Source: Penicillus capitatus (lineage: Eukaryota; Chlorophyta). From it: a stretch of 64,000 nucleotides of DNA. Both the position numbers and the translations under genes were made by a program. The stretch spans positions 620,001 to 684,000 of the forward strand of contig OZ287696.1 in assembly GCA_965649825.1 (NCBI GenBank), in the 5' to 3' direction. Shown one piece after another: positions 1 to 11,310 of the stretch (positions are counted from its first letter, which is position 1; every line of letters begins with the position of its first letter). Under the pieces are notes generated by a model. The model made no database searches. It was not told the origin of the DNA and saw nothing but the letters and a program-made list of their open reading frames with translations.

Positions 1-2133
1 GGCTGATGCTCCGAAGTAGTTATTTCAGCAAGGTTTATTGTAGGTATTTGTTTGTTTTTATGGACTCAGGGATGGAGAATGCTTGTCGCTATTGTATGCG
101 TCCGTCTGTCCTTTCTTCTGAAGATCTACTGACCATAAAGTTGTACAATGGTACGTACGTACAGGGGTAAAATTTGCACATGGCGTGAAACCAACAGCCA
201 TGACGCCCAGCATCATCTATCAAGAATGATCTAATCTGAAATCATTAGGCGAGGCGTTTATTCAATTTATTGACAACAACAACAACAACTGACTGACTGA
301 CGGATTGATTGATTGATTGATTGATTGAGGGATGGACTGATTGACGGATTGATGAGCAAAACATGTGCGACGGGCATTGCTCAGGACAATCCCATCGTAA
401 GTTGCCTAGCATCGTCATCATCATCATGATCAGCATCACCCAAATGCAACAACACCTTTCCCCATCTTCTCGCCGGCCTCCATGAAGAGGAATGAATGGA
501 TGATGGAGTGGAAGAGAGGAGGTGATGGTAGAGAAGAATGGGTCTATCTGCTACAAAAGACTCTCTGCTTCGAAACCACAAAAAGATGTGCACCATCACG
601 GACTGAGGCAAAGCACAAGGTGAGATATGTGTCTTTCCTCATCATGCACGCATGGCATTCATGGTCTACGTTATCGACGAATCTCATCCTCAAACAACAC
701 AAAGGACAGCGTTCTGTCAAGTACAATGAGAGAAATGACGGAGCTCGGCAACAACGGTTTACACAGGCACACACTCTGTCAGGCAGAGACATCCAAGAGT
801 ACAGAGGGATATATAGATTGAATGAGGGAATAAAGCACGCTTTGCCATTTATTATTCATGACAGATGGCAAGACAACCCAGTTGGGGTGACACTACCTTG
901 ACAATCTAATTGAAGTTTGCCCGGAAAATGGGTAGAGGGTTCTCGCAACCATTTTTGTTTGTTTTGTTTGTCTGCAAAGAAGCTCTTTATCCACACGCTC
1001 GTATGACAACCAATGTGTGAATGAAAGCCAGGATTGCAATCACTAGGGAAGAGGGATCTACGATCTAAATATTCCAGCCGCCTAGAAGTGTGTAGTATGC
1101 GTATCACAACAACGACAACGACAATAAATCAAAACGAGCGTGGCGTATGAAATAAAGAATCTATCATCTAACGACACGACGAACGAACTGAGATGTATAT
1201 TTCTTTCTCCTTAGTAGGTAGGCCAAGACAGGACTGAAGATGGGCAGTTCTATGTAAGTAACTGTGCAACAACACCAACGACGCACAACAGTGACAGCAT
1301 CTCCTCTCATGTGCGAAAGGCCGAGGTTTTCATGCTGAGATAAAGTTGTAAATCTTCGAAAAGATATAGCAGACGTTGCATTGTTCCTGCCAAGCTCAGA
1401 TGGATGACGAAGGGAGGAGATAAGCGAAACGATCAATGCCGACAAACGCTCAAGCAGAATGGGCACAGCACAGACAAAAACAGTGGATAAATAGATTCTC
1501 GTCGGCAGTTTTCCTTCCGAATGGTCATCTATTGATTGACAGAAGGGTCTGAATGTCTAGACATCAGCGACATGAAGCGTCCTTACTGCGATTAGCACAC
1601 CACTATCTTTTTTCGCTAATAAAAAGATCCTGTATGTCCCGATTGGTCTCCTACGATTCCCCCTGTTGTGATCTAGGCAATGCCTCTGTGACAATTCTTG
1701 AAAATTTAGAGTGAAGCCATAAACTCCAAAGAGAGCCGAATACTCATTCATGGAGCGTCTTGCATAGACTGTGCTTGAATCAAACTATTGCCAATGAAGG
1801 TGATTAATAGACAAAAGCAGTGAACGAACGAACGAACATATTTGCTGCCAACCAAATGCTTCAACTCTACTGTTTCCAAGGGAAGAAAAACTTTCATGCA
1901 GAACAAATGACCTACAGCATCAAGGCAGAGCCACAGGTAACAACACACTTTCAGCAAACAGAGAGATCAACGGACATCGTCGTTGAGTGTCGGCATTTAG
2001 TATTGTCGAACGATCGATACTAGTTTTCACGAGGAGCCGTTTCTGAACCTGCACTCGTCGTCTGTATCGCTGCCTCCCCGTTGCGCACATCTAATCATGA
2101 CACACGAACAACCACACCATTCTCACTCCACCA
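1..2133. other. Gene-poor left flank with simple repeats
   Basis: No ORF here resembles a known protein. The reading frames are short and broken on both strands. The stretch holds low-complexity tracts: a CAA run at about 273-290, a GATT run at about 303-328 and short ATC repeats near 411-427. It may contain the 3' UTR of the gene ending at 2134 on the minus strand and unrecognised non-coding sequence. Confidence 0.5.
273..328. repeat. Microsatellites (CAA)n and (GATT)n
   Basis: Two adjacent simple repeats are read directly: about six CAA units, then GACT units, then about six GATT units. They are ordinary slippage tracts in non-coding DNA. Confidence 0.8.
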
Positions 2134-3819
2134 TCACTTTTCGTAAACAGATGGCTCACCGGATGAGTCGTAAGATGTGAATGCGGCTGGTTGTTGGACA
2201 CTACTGTCGCTTTCTTGTGCACCGGTGAGAGATCTGTGGATGCGTGTCAGCAAATGTCTAGCTTCGCTTTGCTTCTGTGGGTCAACATGTTCAGCAGGTG
2301 CCACACAAATCGCAGCATTGTTCAACATGGGATGTCCAGACGAAATAATATCCATAAATCTCTTCAGCAACGAGATCACATGACTACTGAATACTGGCGT
2401 CCGGCAGGCGACTGGGAGAGTACTGCCAACGAGGAGAAATTTTTCAGCAGCACCCGAGGAAAATGTCTGAAAATCCATCAAATGTCTTCGGACAGCGATT
2501 GTGAGGTAATTCAGGTCAGCGGCAAGGTCATCATGACACAACGTCCCTTCCAAAGCGTTCTTTAGGGTCCCTGTAATGGCAACCAAAATGGCTTGTTCGG
2601 ATTTTGAATGCGGATCCATTTGGGCATCCGCTTTTTCGTGTGCCTCCCTAACGAGGTCCCCTTCTGCCATGCACTCCAGTTCTTGGACAATGGACTCGGG
2701 AATGCTGAATGCCGTATCCATCAAGGCATCGGGCACCGGTTGCTGTTGCTGGCTTCCTTCCACAGAACGTGGCCAGAAAGGAGGCTGTTGCGAAGTAAAG
2801 GAATCTTCGCGAACAGAAGCTGTACTGATCTTAGATGTAAACGAATCACAATTGACAGGAAATTCAATTTTGGACGAAAAAGAATCCCCACGACCACTTC
2901 CATGTTTTGGCACCTCGATTTTGGATGTCCACGAATCGCTGCTGTTCATCAGAAGCTCGTTAATGGTACTGTCCATAGCATACTTCTGAAGTTGGGGATT
3001 GTTTGTGAAATCTGCACTCAGATGACGGCCCACACCATTCTGAGCAGTCAATCCCTGTTGCGGGCTCATCAAATTCTGCAGCTGGTGCATATTCCAGCCC
3101 TCTGCCCCTTGACTGCCCCACAGAGCATTCTGCATATCAGATTCTGAGTAGTTTGAACGCATTTCAAGTCCATTTGGAAAGAACCCCGTCAATTGAGCAT
3201 TCAGCAATTCTCCAGAATTCATCAAGAAATCCGTCGAGCTGGGTCTGGTTTGTTGCTGGAATGGCAGTTGCATGCCTGGTTGCTGCATGGTCAATGCGTC
3301 TGAAAGGGGGCGCTGTTGTGGCGCCACAAACTTGGCAAAACGCCGAATGGCGCGTGGCAGCACAGCCTTGGGAGGGAACCCAGGCCGCGAGCGGGCCTGA
3401 GCAGCGGTAACAGGCGCCGTTTCGGGTCGGGGCGGTGTGGGTGTCCCCTGTCGTTTGCCTCCGATCTCCAACCCCGAGAGCGCGACGTTTACAGCGCGTA
3501 TCGCCGCCTCCAAATCAATTTTCGTCTCCTAAACAACCGCTCCTTCGTTTGTACGTTCGCCTCCTCTTAAGTCCCGTCCGCCTACCTTGTCCACATCGTC
3601 GCTACCAAAGTCCACACTGTCTTGTTGCTGCTTTTGAAACACTTCTGATCCTTGACTCGAGTCAACAGTGCCAACGTTGAGAGCTGTCACGCTCGAAAAC
3701 GATTCGAGGCGGGGAGCCTCGCTTTCTGCTCTGTCCGTCAGCGACGGCTTGTTGGCATCGCTTCGTGGGTCGACTCCGCGAATTTTGTTACGCAGTGGTC
3801 CAAAACGAAAACACGCCAT
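2134..3819 (-). CDS. Unknown Q-rich, low-complexity protein
   Basis: Two exons (3819-3586 and 3528-2134) are separated by a 57-nt GT-AG intron at 3585-3529. They encode about 542 residues. The start is the ATG at 3819 (MACFRFGPLRNK). I recognise no domain. The first 80 residues are basic then Ser/Gln-rich; a proline-rich stretch follows, then a Gln/Asn/Met-rich region. A block near the middle repeats the motif DSFTSKIE about four times with variation. The C-terminal third (from about QELECMAEGD) looks helical and better folded. No signal peptide or membrane segment is visible. It is divergent from TPP2, with about 475 bp between the start codons. Function is unknown; a disordered regulatory or RNA-associated protein is only a guess. 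Confidence 0.7.
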
Positions 3820-4294
3820 CGTTGTTCGAGTCAATACGGTGTGAAAGATTCAAAACAAGACAACAGTTGTTGTTGGACGTGGGACCTAAGAAACAAGCGG
3901 CGACGGTAGGAAGCAAGAGATGGGACGGCGAGATGTGCGTCTTACGTTCGTGTCTCGTGGTGCGCAGCTGGAGAAACGAATGGTTTCACAGCGGAACGTC
4001 TGAAAGTATCAATTTTATCGCAACGCACCGTTTATGGCAAATGGAGACGGTTGTCACGAACGCGAGGCAAAGAGCTGTCACATCATGACTACGCAGTGAA
4101 GCCACGGTCGAGCGGAACGGTTGGTACGTGCGGTAGGCCGAATGTTCATTCGGCGATTCTGCACCTACCGAACGACGTCGACGCGTCTCATCACTTCAGC
4201 TGCCTGTTACGGAAGATACGGCTCCGTGAACTGTTGGATCTTTCGCCGCCGTCAACGTCGTCGATCGCTGTGGCTTCCCACGAAACGCAGCGCC
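3820..4294. promoter_or_regulatory. Bidirectional intergenic region, Q-rich gene / TPP2
   Basis: This 475-bp gap lies between two divergent start codons and must hold both promoters and 5' UTRs. I see no clear TATA box. Short frames here have no family resemblance. Confidence 0.5.
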
Positions 4295-7200
4295 ATGAAT
4301 GGAACGTCGAATGCTGACGTTGATAGCGACTTCTTCGCCGGCGTCATGCCGAAAGAAGAGATCGGGGCTACGAAATTTCTGAAGGTATTCAACCGTCTCT
4401 TCCGGTGGACGAGGCGAAGTCCATTGCCATGCTAACACAGGAACACCCAGAGTACGATGGACGGGATGTTCTTATAGCCATCTTTGACACAGGAGTCGAC
4501 CCAGGTCGACACGCAATGATCTTCCAAACAATCATGCAGACATTGTCATGCATCTAGGCACTAAAGGCCTACAGATCACGACAGACGGTCGACCAAAGGT
4601 GCAATGCATCTTACTTACTCTTCTGTGCAAAGTCTAATCGTTATGACACAGTTGGTGGATGTCTTGGATTGCACAGGAGCTGGAGATGTGGATACAAGTG
4701 AAGTGGTGCATCTAGATGAAAATGGATGCATCAAAGGTGTGAATGGAAAGTGCATGAAAGTGCATCCAGATTGGAAAAATCCATCAGGTGCATCTCCGGC
4801 CTCGTTTCAGAACCAACCGATCGTTGACTGATCTAGGAGAATGGCATGTGGGTATTCGTCCTGGATACGAACTGTTTTCGAGGGAATTGACAAAATTAAT
4901 AAAAGAGAGGCGATTTAAGACATTTCAAGAGCATCAACGAACGGCAGTGACGAATGCCAACAAAGAAATGGCCGATTTCTATGCTGCCCATCCAAAGTAC
5001 AGCGAAGACGAAGAATTGGAGAAAACGAAGATGGAATTGGAGACGCGCGTTGAGTTGCTGCAGTCGATGATGACAAACCATGCAGATCCAGGTCCCATGA
5101 TCGATTGCGTGGTCTGGTACGATGGAGAGAATTGGAGAGCTGCCTTGGACACAACAGATCTTTACGATGATGACGAGGATAAAGGAAAACTAGCCGATTT
5201 CACACCTCTTACAAATTTTTGCATCGAACACACCTACGGCACACTCAGTGATCTGGATGCCTGCAACTTTGTCTGTAATATCTATGACAACGGAAATGTC
5301 TTGTCGATCGTGGTCGATTGTGGAATGCATGGGACACACGTGGCAGGCATTGCGGCTGCTTATCATCCAGAATGCCCCGAGTTCAATGGAATTGCTCCTG
5401 GAGCGCGGATCTTGGCTTGCAAGATTGGCGACACGCGTCTTGGTTCCATGGAAACGAGCGTCGCTCTGGTTCGAGCAGCCATCGCTGCCATTCGCTGGAA
5501 GGTGGATCTTATTAACTTCAGCTTTGGCGAGAACTTTGCTTTTTCAAACAGCGGTCGAGTGGTGACTACGATTAATGACTTGGTTCGAAAGCATGGTATT
5601 CTATTTGTGACGTCTGCTGGAAATGCTGGTCCTGCTCTGACAACGATCGGTTCTCCCGCTTGCGGTGAGAGTACGATCAGTGTTGGTGCTTATGTCAGTC
5701 CCGCCATGGCTGCTGCTGCACATTCTATCTATGAACAGCTGGAAGAAGGAAGACAGTACACGTTCTCCTCTCGAGGACCCAATATAGATGGAACGCTCGG
5801 AGTGACAATATCATCTCCAGGTTACGCAGAGTCATGAATGGGCTTGAGTGTCATTGACAGTTGGTTTGCACAGGAGGCGCGATTTCGAATGTCCCACAAT
5901 GGTGTGGCAGTTCCCGTCAACTCGCCAACGGAACATCGATGGCCTCTCCGAGTTGCTGCGGAGGCTTAGCTCTACTGCTCTCAGGCATGAAGAGACATGT
6001 GTCACCTGACGTGTCACATACCAATGCATGTAAATGCAGGTCTCAAAAAAGTGGAAGGAAGCATTACCCCGAATCGAATGCGCAGAGCTATAGAGAATAC
6101 TGCCAGTCTAACGAGTCATGGAGACTACCATGCTCCTCCAGAGTTGATCTTTGGCAGAGGGCTTTTGCAGGTCAGTGCATTTGTTGTTATCTTCTCCTTT
6201 ATGCATTTTGCAACAGCTCAACCTTGCCTGGACTTATTTGGAAAAGTCAGAGGAAGTCGACGAGAGGGATATACACTTCAACGTTTGTGCTGTGAGGACA
6301 GACAATTCTGCTCATCTTCCCACAGACAAAACGTCTGACGGGTCACGTGACAGCAATGCATCTGGCATCTACATCCGCGAGCCAGAGGATGTGCACAAAA
6401 CACATGTTTACAACTGCAATGTGGTGCCTGTTCTAAAAGAGGTACGGTTATGGTTGCTTTTGCCTATATTTAAGTCTGATCAAGCGATACAGGATGCAGG
6501 GATCTTGACAGACAAACTCAAAGTCGAAATGAAGATCGCTTTGGAGAGCACACAAGCGTGGGCGAAGTGTCCAGATGCCTTGCTGCTTTCATATCGAGGC
6601 CGGAAGTTCGAAGTGGAGGTCGATGGGACAAACCTACCGGATCAGGTGAACTACGCCGAGATTCAAGGATTCGATGTGAATGCTAGATGGAGAGGGCCGC
6701 TTTTTCGCGTACCAATTACAGTACTGAGTCCCAAGAAGACGGATCATCGATCTGTGAATGTCGACTTTGGAGTTTTCGATTTCACAGCCGGAAAAGAAAT
6801 TCGCCGATTGATTGCGATCCCCGACGGTACAACATGGGTAGATGTGAAAATCACGCCGCCAAATGATCTTGATGGAAAGAAGGTCTATTTCTTCGAAGGC
6901 CGCAGTTTTTTGCCAGAGATGCGCACTGACGAACTTGCAAAAGAAATGACCCTCCATCTCGCTTCTGGCGACAAACGATCTATTGTGTTTCCCGTCGTGG
7001 GAGGTCGAATGCTCGAGATCTGTTTGGCACAATATTGGTCAAGCCTGGGAAACAGCTCGGTCTCTGTGGAGATCGAGTTCCATGGAGTCCAGATTGTGCA
7101 AGGCACACAATTGGTGTTGGATGGTGCAGCTGGAAATCTGAAGTTCCAAGTGCGTGTCTAAAAATGCCCAACAGCTGTTAGACGATGCTCGTAGATTTCG

Positions 7201-8906
7201 GCTCCTTTACGAAGAGAAAAGATCTGTCCACAGTTCTCTCTTTCCAAAGTGCACATTCCGCTGCGTCCAACGGAGACATCTCTCATTCCCTTAACCAGTG
7301 AGAGAGACACACTACCCAACGAACGTGTGATTCACAAATTGTCATTGACATACAAACTCAAACTCCAAGAAGGAGGAAAGATCACGCCAAGGCTACCCAT
7401 GTTCAACAGGTCTTCTTTTCTGCCTCTTGCAATGAAGATAGAGGCACTAATCACATTGTGTATTGCAGACAGATGTATGACTGTGAGGTTGAGGGACAGA
7501 TGGTGCATGTATTCGATGCGAACAAGAAACTCCTGCTCGTTTCCGACGTCTACCCTTCGTCCGTCAGCGTGAAGAAAGGAGATTACACGATTATTGTCGT
7601 CATGCGTCATGACAACACCGAAGTGCTGAAACAGTTTGAGCATCTGCCTCTCATCGTTGAGAAGCAGCTGGAGAAGTCCATCTCTGTTCCCATCTACAGA
7701 ACATATCTAGAGAGCACAAGAGGTGGCAAAAAAGAGAAATCGATTGATCTCTACAAAGGACAAATGATAACGCTGGTCGCTGGGCCTCTGACGGACAGTC
7801 TACCAAAGGACTGTGCACCAGGTAGGTATGGTATCCCTATGGCTGCCAAGGTCATCGATGGTGTGATTGAGGGATGGTGATGCATGGTACGGTGACAATG
7901 GGCCAAACAAATCAGCAAACAGCTGCGCCTTCTCGAACAACTGCTGTGTACATTGTTCCGCCGACGAAGACTGCGACGGACGCCAACAATGTCACATCCA
8001 ATGCGCTATCTGTGTCGGCCAAGCTCAGCGATGCATCCAGAGATGCAAAGATCAAAACTCTTGGAGTGAGCCATCGGTGCGCGGACCGTTTCCGAATGAG
8101 ATGCCTATGCGTATAGGACCTCAGCTTGAAATCGGATTCAGATGTGAAGGAATTCGACAGCGCCGTTGAAGAGTTGAAGGCAGACTATCCCCAACACCTT
8201 CCTCTGCTCACGACTATCTTGAAGAAGTATGATGGAATGGAAGAATCCAAGCGATCGGCAAAGATCGACGTCATCAAGGCTCTCTGTGAGGAGATTGTGA
8301 GTTGCATTGATAAGACGGAGCTGGCGTGCTTCTTGGCAAGGAAGTGTCCTGACGAGTCTAAAGGTTTGTTCGATTCCTGCAACGTCTACAGATGGACACT
8401 CTTCGATAGAGGGCAAAAAGAGAAGCAAGGAGGCGACAGAAGAGAAGGACGCTCTCATTCTGGCCCTCGAAAAACAGATTATCCATACTTCGAAGGAGCA
8501 AGAAGAAAGCGAGGCGGTAAGACGAAATCCTTAGCGCAGGAGTGCCATCTGGCATCGCTGTCTAGGTGGATGTTTCCGCAGTGAAACCCATTTTTGAGGA
8601 ACTCAGGAAGTGGGCCAATCCAGAAGAGGCATCTCTGGCGTTAACGCATGCCAAACTCGAAGCATCTTGTGGCAGGTATGCCTCAAATCTTTTTGATCGT
8701 TCATTCGTGCATCGTGGCAAAACTGTAGACATGCCAAAGCCATCAAATTACTCGACGTGGTCATTGCTTCAGACAAGAGCATGGCTCCACGCGAAGTTTA
8801 CGATTTTAAAGTCAAGTGCCTGACAGCATTGGGATGGCAACATTGGGCACAGAACCAAAAGACACATGCAGATATCAGCTTTCCTAAGAAGTTTGCACTC
8901 TGTTGA
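4295..8906 (+). CDS. TPP2: Tripeptidyl-peptidase II (giant subtilisin-family protease)
   Basis: TPP2 is a cytosolic subtilase (MEROPS S8) that trims tripeptides from the N-termini of proteasome products. About 16 exons are joined by 44-57-nt introns; the first three are 4385-4440, 4505-4557 and 4599-4651. The start ATG at 4295 gives the TPP2-like N-terminus MPKEEIGATKF about 18 residues in. The catalytic set is complete: Asp in IFDTGVDPG (exon 2), His in MHGTHVAGIAA, the oxyanion Asn in TSAGNAGPA, and Ser in NGTSMASP. The long C-terminal beta/helical regions characteristic of TPP2 follow (for example VKKGDYTI and KVHIPLRPTE). The product is about 1230 residues, the normal size for the family. 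It ends with the TGA at 8904-8906, just 40 bp from the stop of the convergent LSM5 gene. No break was found. Confidence 0.95.
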
Positions 8907-8946
8907 TCTCAGCATTCATTTTGTGCACGTCAAATGGGACGTCTGT

Positions 8947-9258
8947 CTATTTGGGGGCCTGAGACAGCTCGGGAGGTTTGCCTCCTGGAACGAGCAGTGC
9001 CACATTGTTCCCATTCAACAGTATCTGATCCAGATTTGTTACTTCCACTTCGCCTTCGCGTCCAATTTCCAACTCCTGTACGTCTTCCAGGACGATATTC
9101 ACATAGGAATCAAAACCACGAAACGTCCCCACGAGCTCTGTACTCCCTTTCATGATTACCCAGATGCGCGAGCCCACACATCGACTTATCAGCTCCGACG
9201 GCAACAACCGCGACGGGTTCTTCGAAAAATCAGCCTTGCGCGGAGCCACTAACGACAT
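8947..9258 (-). CDS. LSM5: U6 snRNA-associated Sm-like protein LSm5
   Basis: Single-exon gene of 103 residues, ATG at 9258. It shows the Sm1 motif ([22 protein letters not shown] then YVNIVLEDV) and the Sm2 motif ([15 protein letters not shown]). LSm5-type SQLLP/LELI-like residues lie ahead of the fold ([16 protein letters not shown]). LSm5 is a subunit of the nuclear LSm2-8 ring on U6 snRNA and of the cytoplasmic LSm1-7 decapping activator. It is convergent with TPP2 and divergent from gene C. Confidence 0.95.
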   Translation of the reverse strand: MSLVAPRKADFSKNPSRLLPSELISRCVGSRIWVIMKGSTELVGTFRGFDSYVNIVLEDVQELEIGREGEVEVTNLDQILLNGNNVALLVPGGKPPELSQAPK

Positions 9259-9262
9259 TTTG

Positions 9263-10231
9263 ATGGAAAGTCATTTAGTAGATGCGTCATCAGCATTTTT
9301 GTGCCTAAAGTACGCCGCGTTCATTTCTGTGCAAGATGTCGCTGAGGAGCGGCCCGTTGAAGTAGTCTCTTCACGTCTCGTGCAAACACTTAACCTCGTT
9401 TTGGGCATCGCGCTCTGCAGAAATGCCGCGGAGGCGAAAGGGGGATGGTTTGAATGCATCTGCGCCAATCCAGTAAACAACATCACCATGGCTGGCGCAC
9501 GAACGCACGGCGTTCTTGTTTGTGTAGGATGGAAGTCAACGCACGGTCGCCGGAATTCGTCTGTCGGATTGGGGTAAACACGACGTGACACGAGACGCGC
9601 TGTCTCGGAAAACAGCTTCGTCTGCGTAGGTATCATTCTTGGCTGTTTGGCCTTACTCTACACTTTTCTCGGTTTCTTCTACGCCGGACTGATCAACATC
9701 GCGATCGAAGTGCGACAAGAAGACTGGCTGCGTAAGAGCCGCTTGACGTCACGTACCAGTCTGTGACCTTGTTTCCAGTTCTGGCCGACAATCATTATGG
9801 GCCCTTTGAAAGAGCGTCTCGGTATCTGCTGAATCCTAGAACGGGAGGGAAGATCCCTGCACTGAGTCCTCCAGAAGACACTTCCCTTGTCACGCGGGAG
9901 ATGACGTACAGGGAATACAATCGACCAGACGGCTGCGTAAAACAGACGGTATGTCTGTCGGCTGCCGCGTTTGTACATATGTCAAGTGTATGGAGTGCAT
10001 CAGGTGGATGGGACGTCTGTGGAAGTCTTGATCTGCGATGCATCGGGTGAGGCATCAGACCACCGTTGGGTGGTCAATCCCTGGCTGATCGATCTTGCTC
10101 GTATGGCCTCGTCGCCTTACTTTAATGAAGCCTGTGGGTATACGGACACCGGCGCAAGCATTCTACAGGCTAACGGTTTGCCTTACGGAAGTGGTACGTG
10201 CGTTAATGGCATTGGAAATGCTACCAGTTGA
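9263..10231 (+). CDS. Gene C: small single-pass membrane protein, unknown
   Basis: Exons 9528-9573, 9630-9731, 9779-9948 and 10004-10231 are joined by introns of 56, 47 and 55 nt. From 9528 they sum to 546 nt, a whole number of codons ending at a stop. A first exon ends at 9472 ([10 protein letters not shown]), before a 55-nt intron. The 5' start is uncertain: the only in-frame ATG is at 9263, four bases from the LSM5 start codon. A hydrophobic stretch ([17 protein letters not shown]) could be a signal sequence. A short Cys-containing segment and a strong membrane helix ([20 protein letters not shown]) follow. The tail is about 150 residues and ends near [11 protein letters not shown], which loosely resembles the C-terminal motif of genes A and B. 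Function unknown. Confidence 0.5.
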
Positions 10232-11310
10232 TAGCGACTGTCGCGAAACCGATGACAGCGGTGTCGTCGAAGCAACAGGATTGGATTGTTTGTAACGAGG
10301 CATTGTGATTTCTACCTTCGAGCAGAATTCTGGTGGGCTATCGATGAACACTGAAACTGTTTATTCAACGCACATCTGTATGCCAACACCTTTCTATGCG
10401 TCTGCTGAATTGCGAATATTATTAGAGCAACTTCCGAACCAAAGTGCACTTCGAGGTTTCCAAATACTGTCATAGTACTTCGTTATGCATATATAGCTAG
10501 ATAAACCTTAAAACACGAATTTTGTCAATGACCGACTTGAAGAGAGCGTGGTCCGCACCTCCTATCTATGTTGGTGTGCTCGATACTAAGCGAGCTATAG
10601 ATATCGATGCATGAGTGCCGGCCGATGTGACCCGTCATTCATCTAACGCAAACGGCAGATTGATCATTCGATGTGGCCCTTAAGGGCAAAAAACTTCCTA
10701 ACGCTAATTGCCGACGAATGCTCTCATCCGTATTATGAGATGTGACGATCACATCTGAACAACGAGGATCTCGTCCACAGAAACGACGATGATCAACAGC
10801 GAATCGGTCATTTTCGTAGAAATTGTTGAAGGATATAGTCCAGAGAGCTAGCGGATGCGACCGAGCTCTCTGCCAACCATTATCTGCCTCGACGATTCTG
10901 AACGATTTCAACATTGGGACACCGCTTTCTGCTGCAAGCGGTCCAGTCTCGCTGTATCATCCTTTAGTGGATTATCTGTCGAATCCCGCGCATTTTTATG
11001 ATTGGACATTGCATCTACCTACCATTTTGCAACGCGATGTGCATCCACTGAGTGCAGATGTGGATGTCGACATGGCGCGATCGAGCTGCGGACGGCATGG
11101 GATCGTCCGACGCTTCTCGCATATCCGCATTTCCGTTCCTTCAATGCGACCTTGGAGTGTCACTGTCGCGGAAGTGGCCTTCCGTTGCACAGCTATGCCG
11201 TCTCTTTCCAGCAAACAAACAGTACGTGGCGAACGTGTCGCGATCTTCTCCAGCTGTCACATCAACATCAACAACGTCTCGACATCATTTCCGCGGCAGA
11301 AGCGTGAAAC
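10232..11310. other. Intergenic region with an unassigned open frame
   Basis: No protein family was recognised. On the plus strand a frame stays open from about 10823 into the OSBP start and could be a 5' extension of that gene. A second plus frame (about 11002-11307) and a minus frame (10639-10914) are also open. Local GC rises here, so chance ORFs are likely. Confidence 0.4.

Noticed and set aside
9679-10055. Minus-strand ORFs over gene C
   Set aside because: The plus-strand exons join through four short GT-AG introns with consistent phases and an intact membrane helix; the minus frames have no support.
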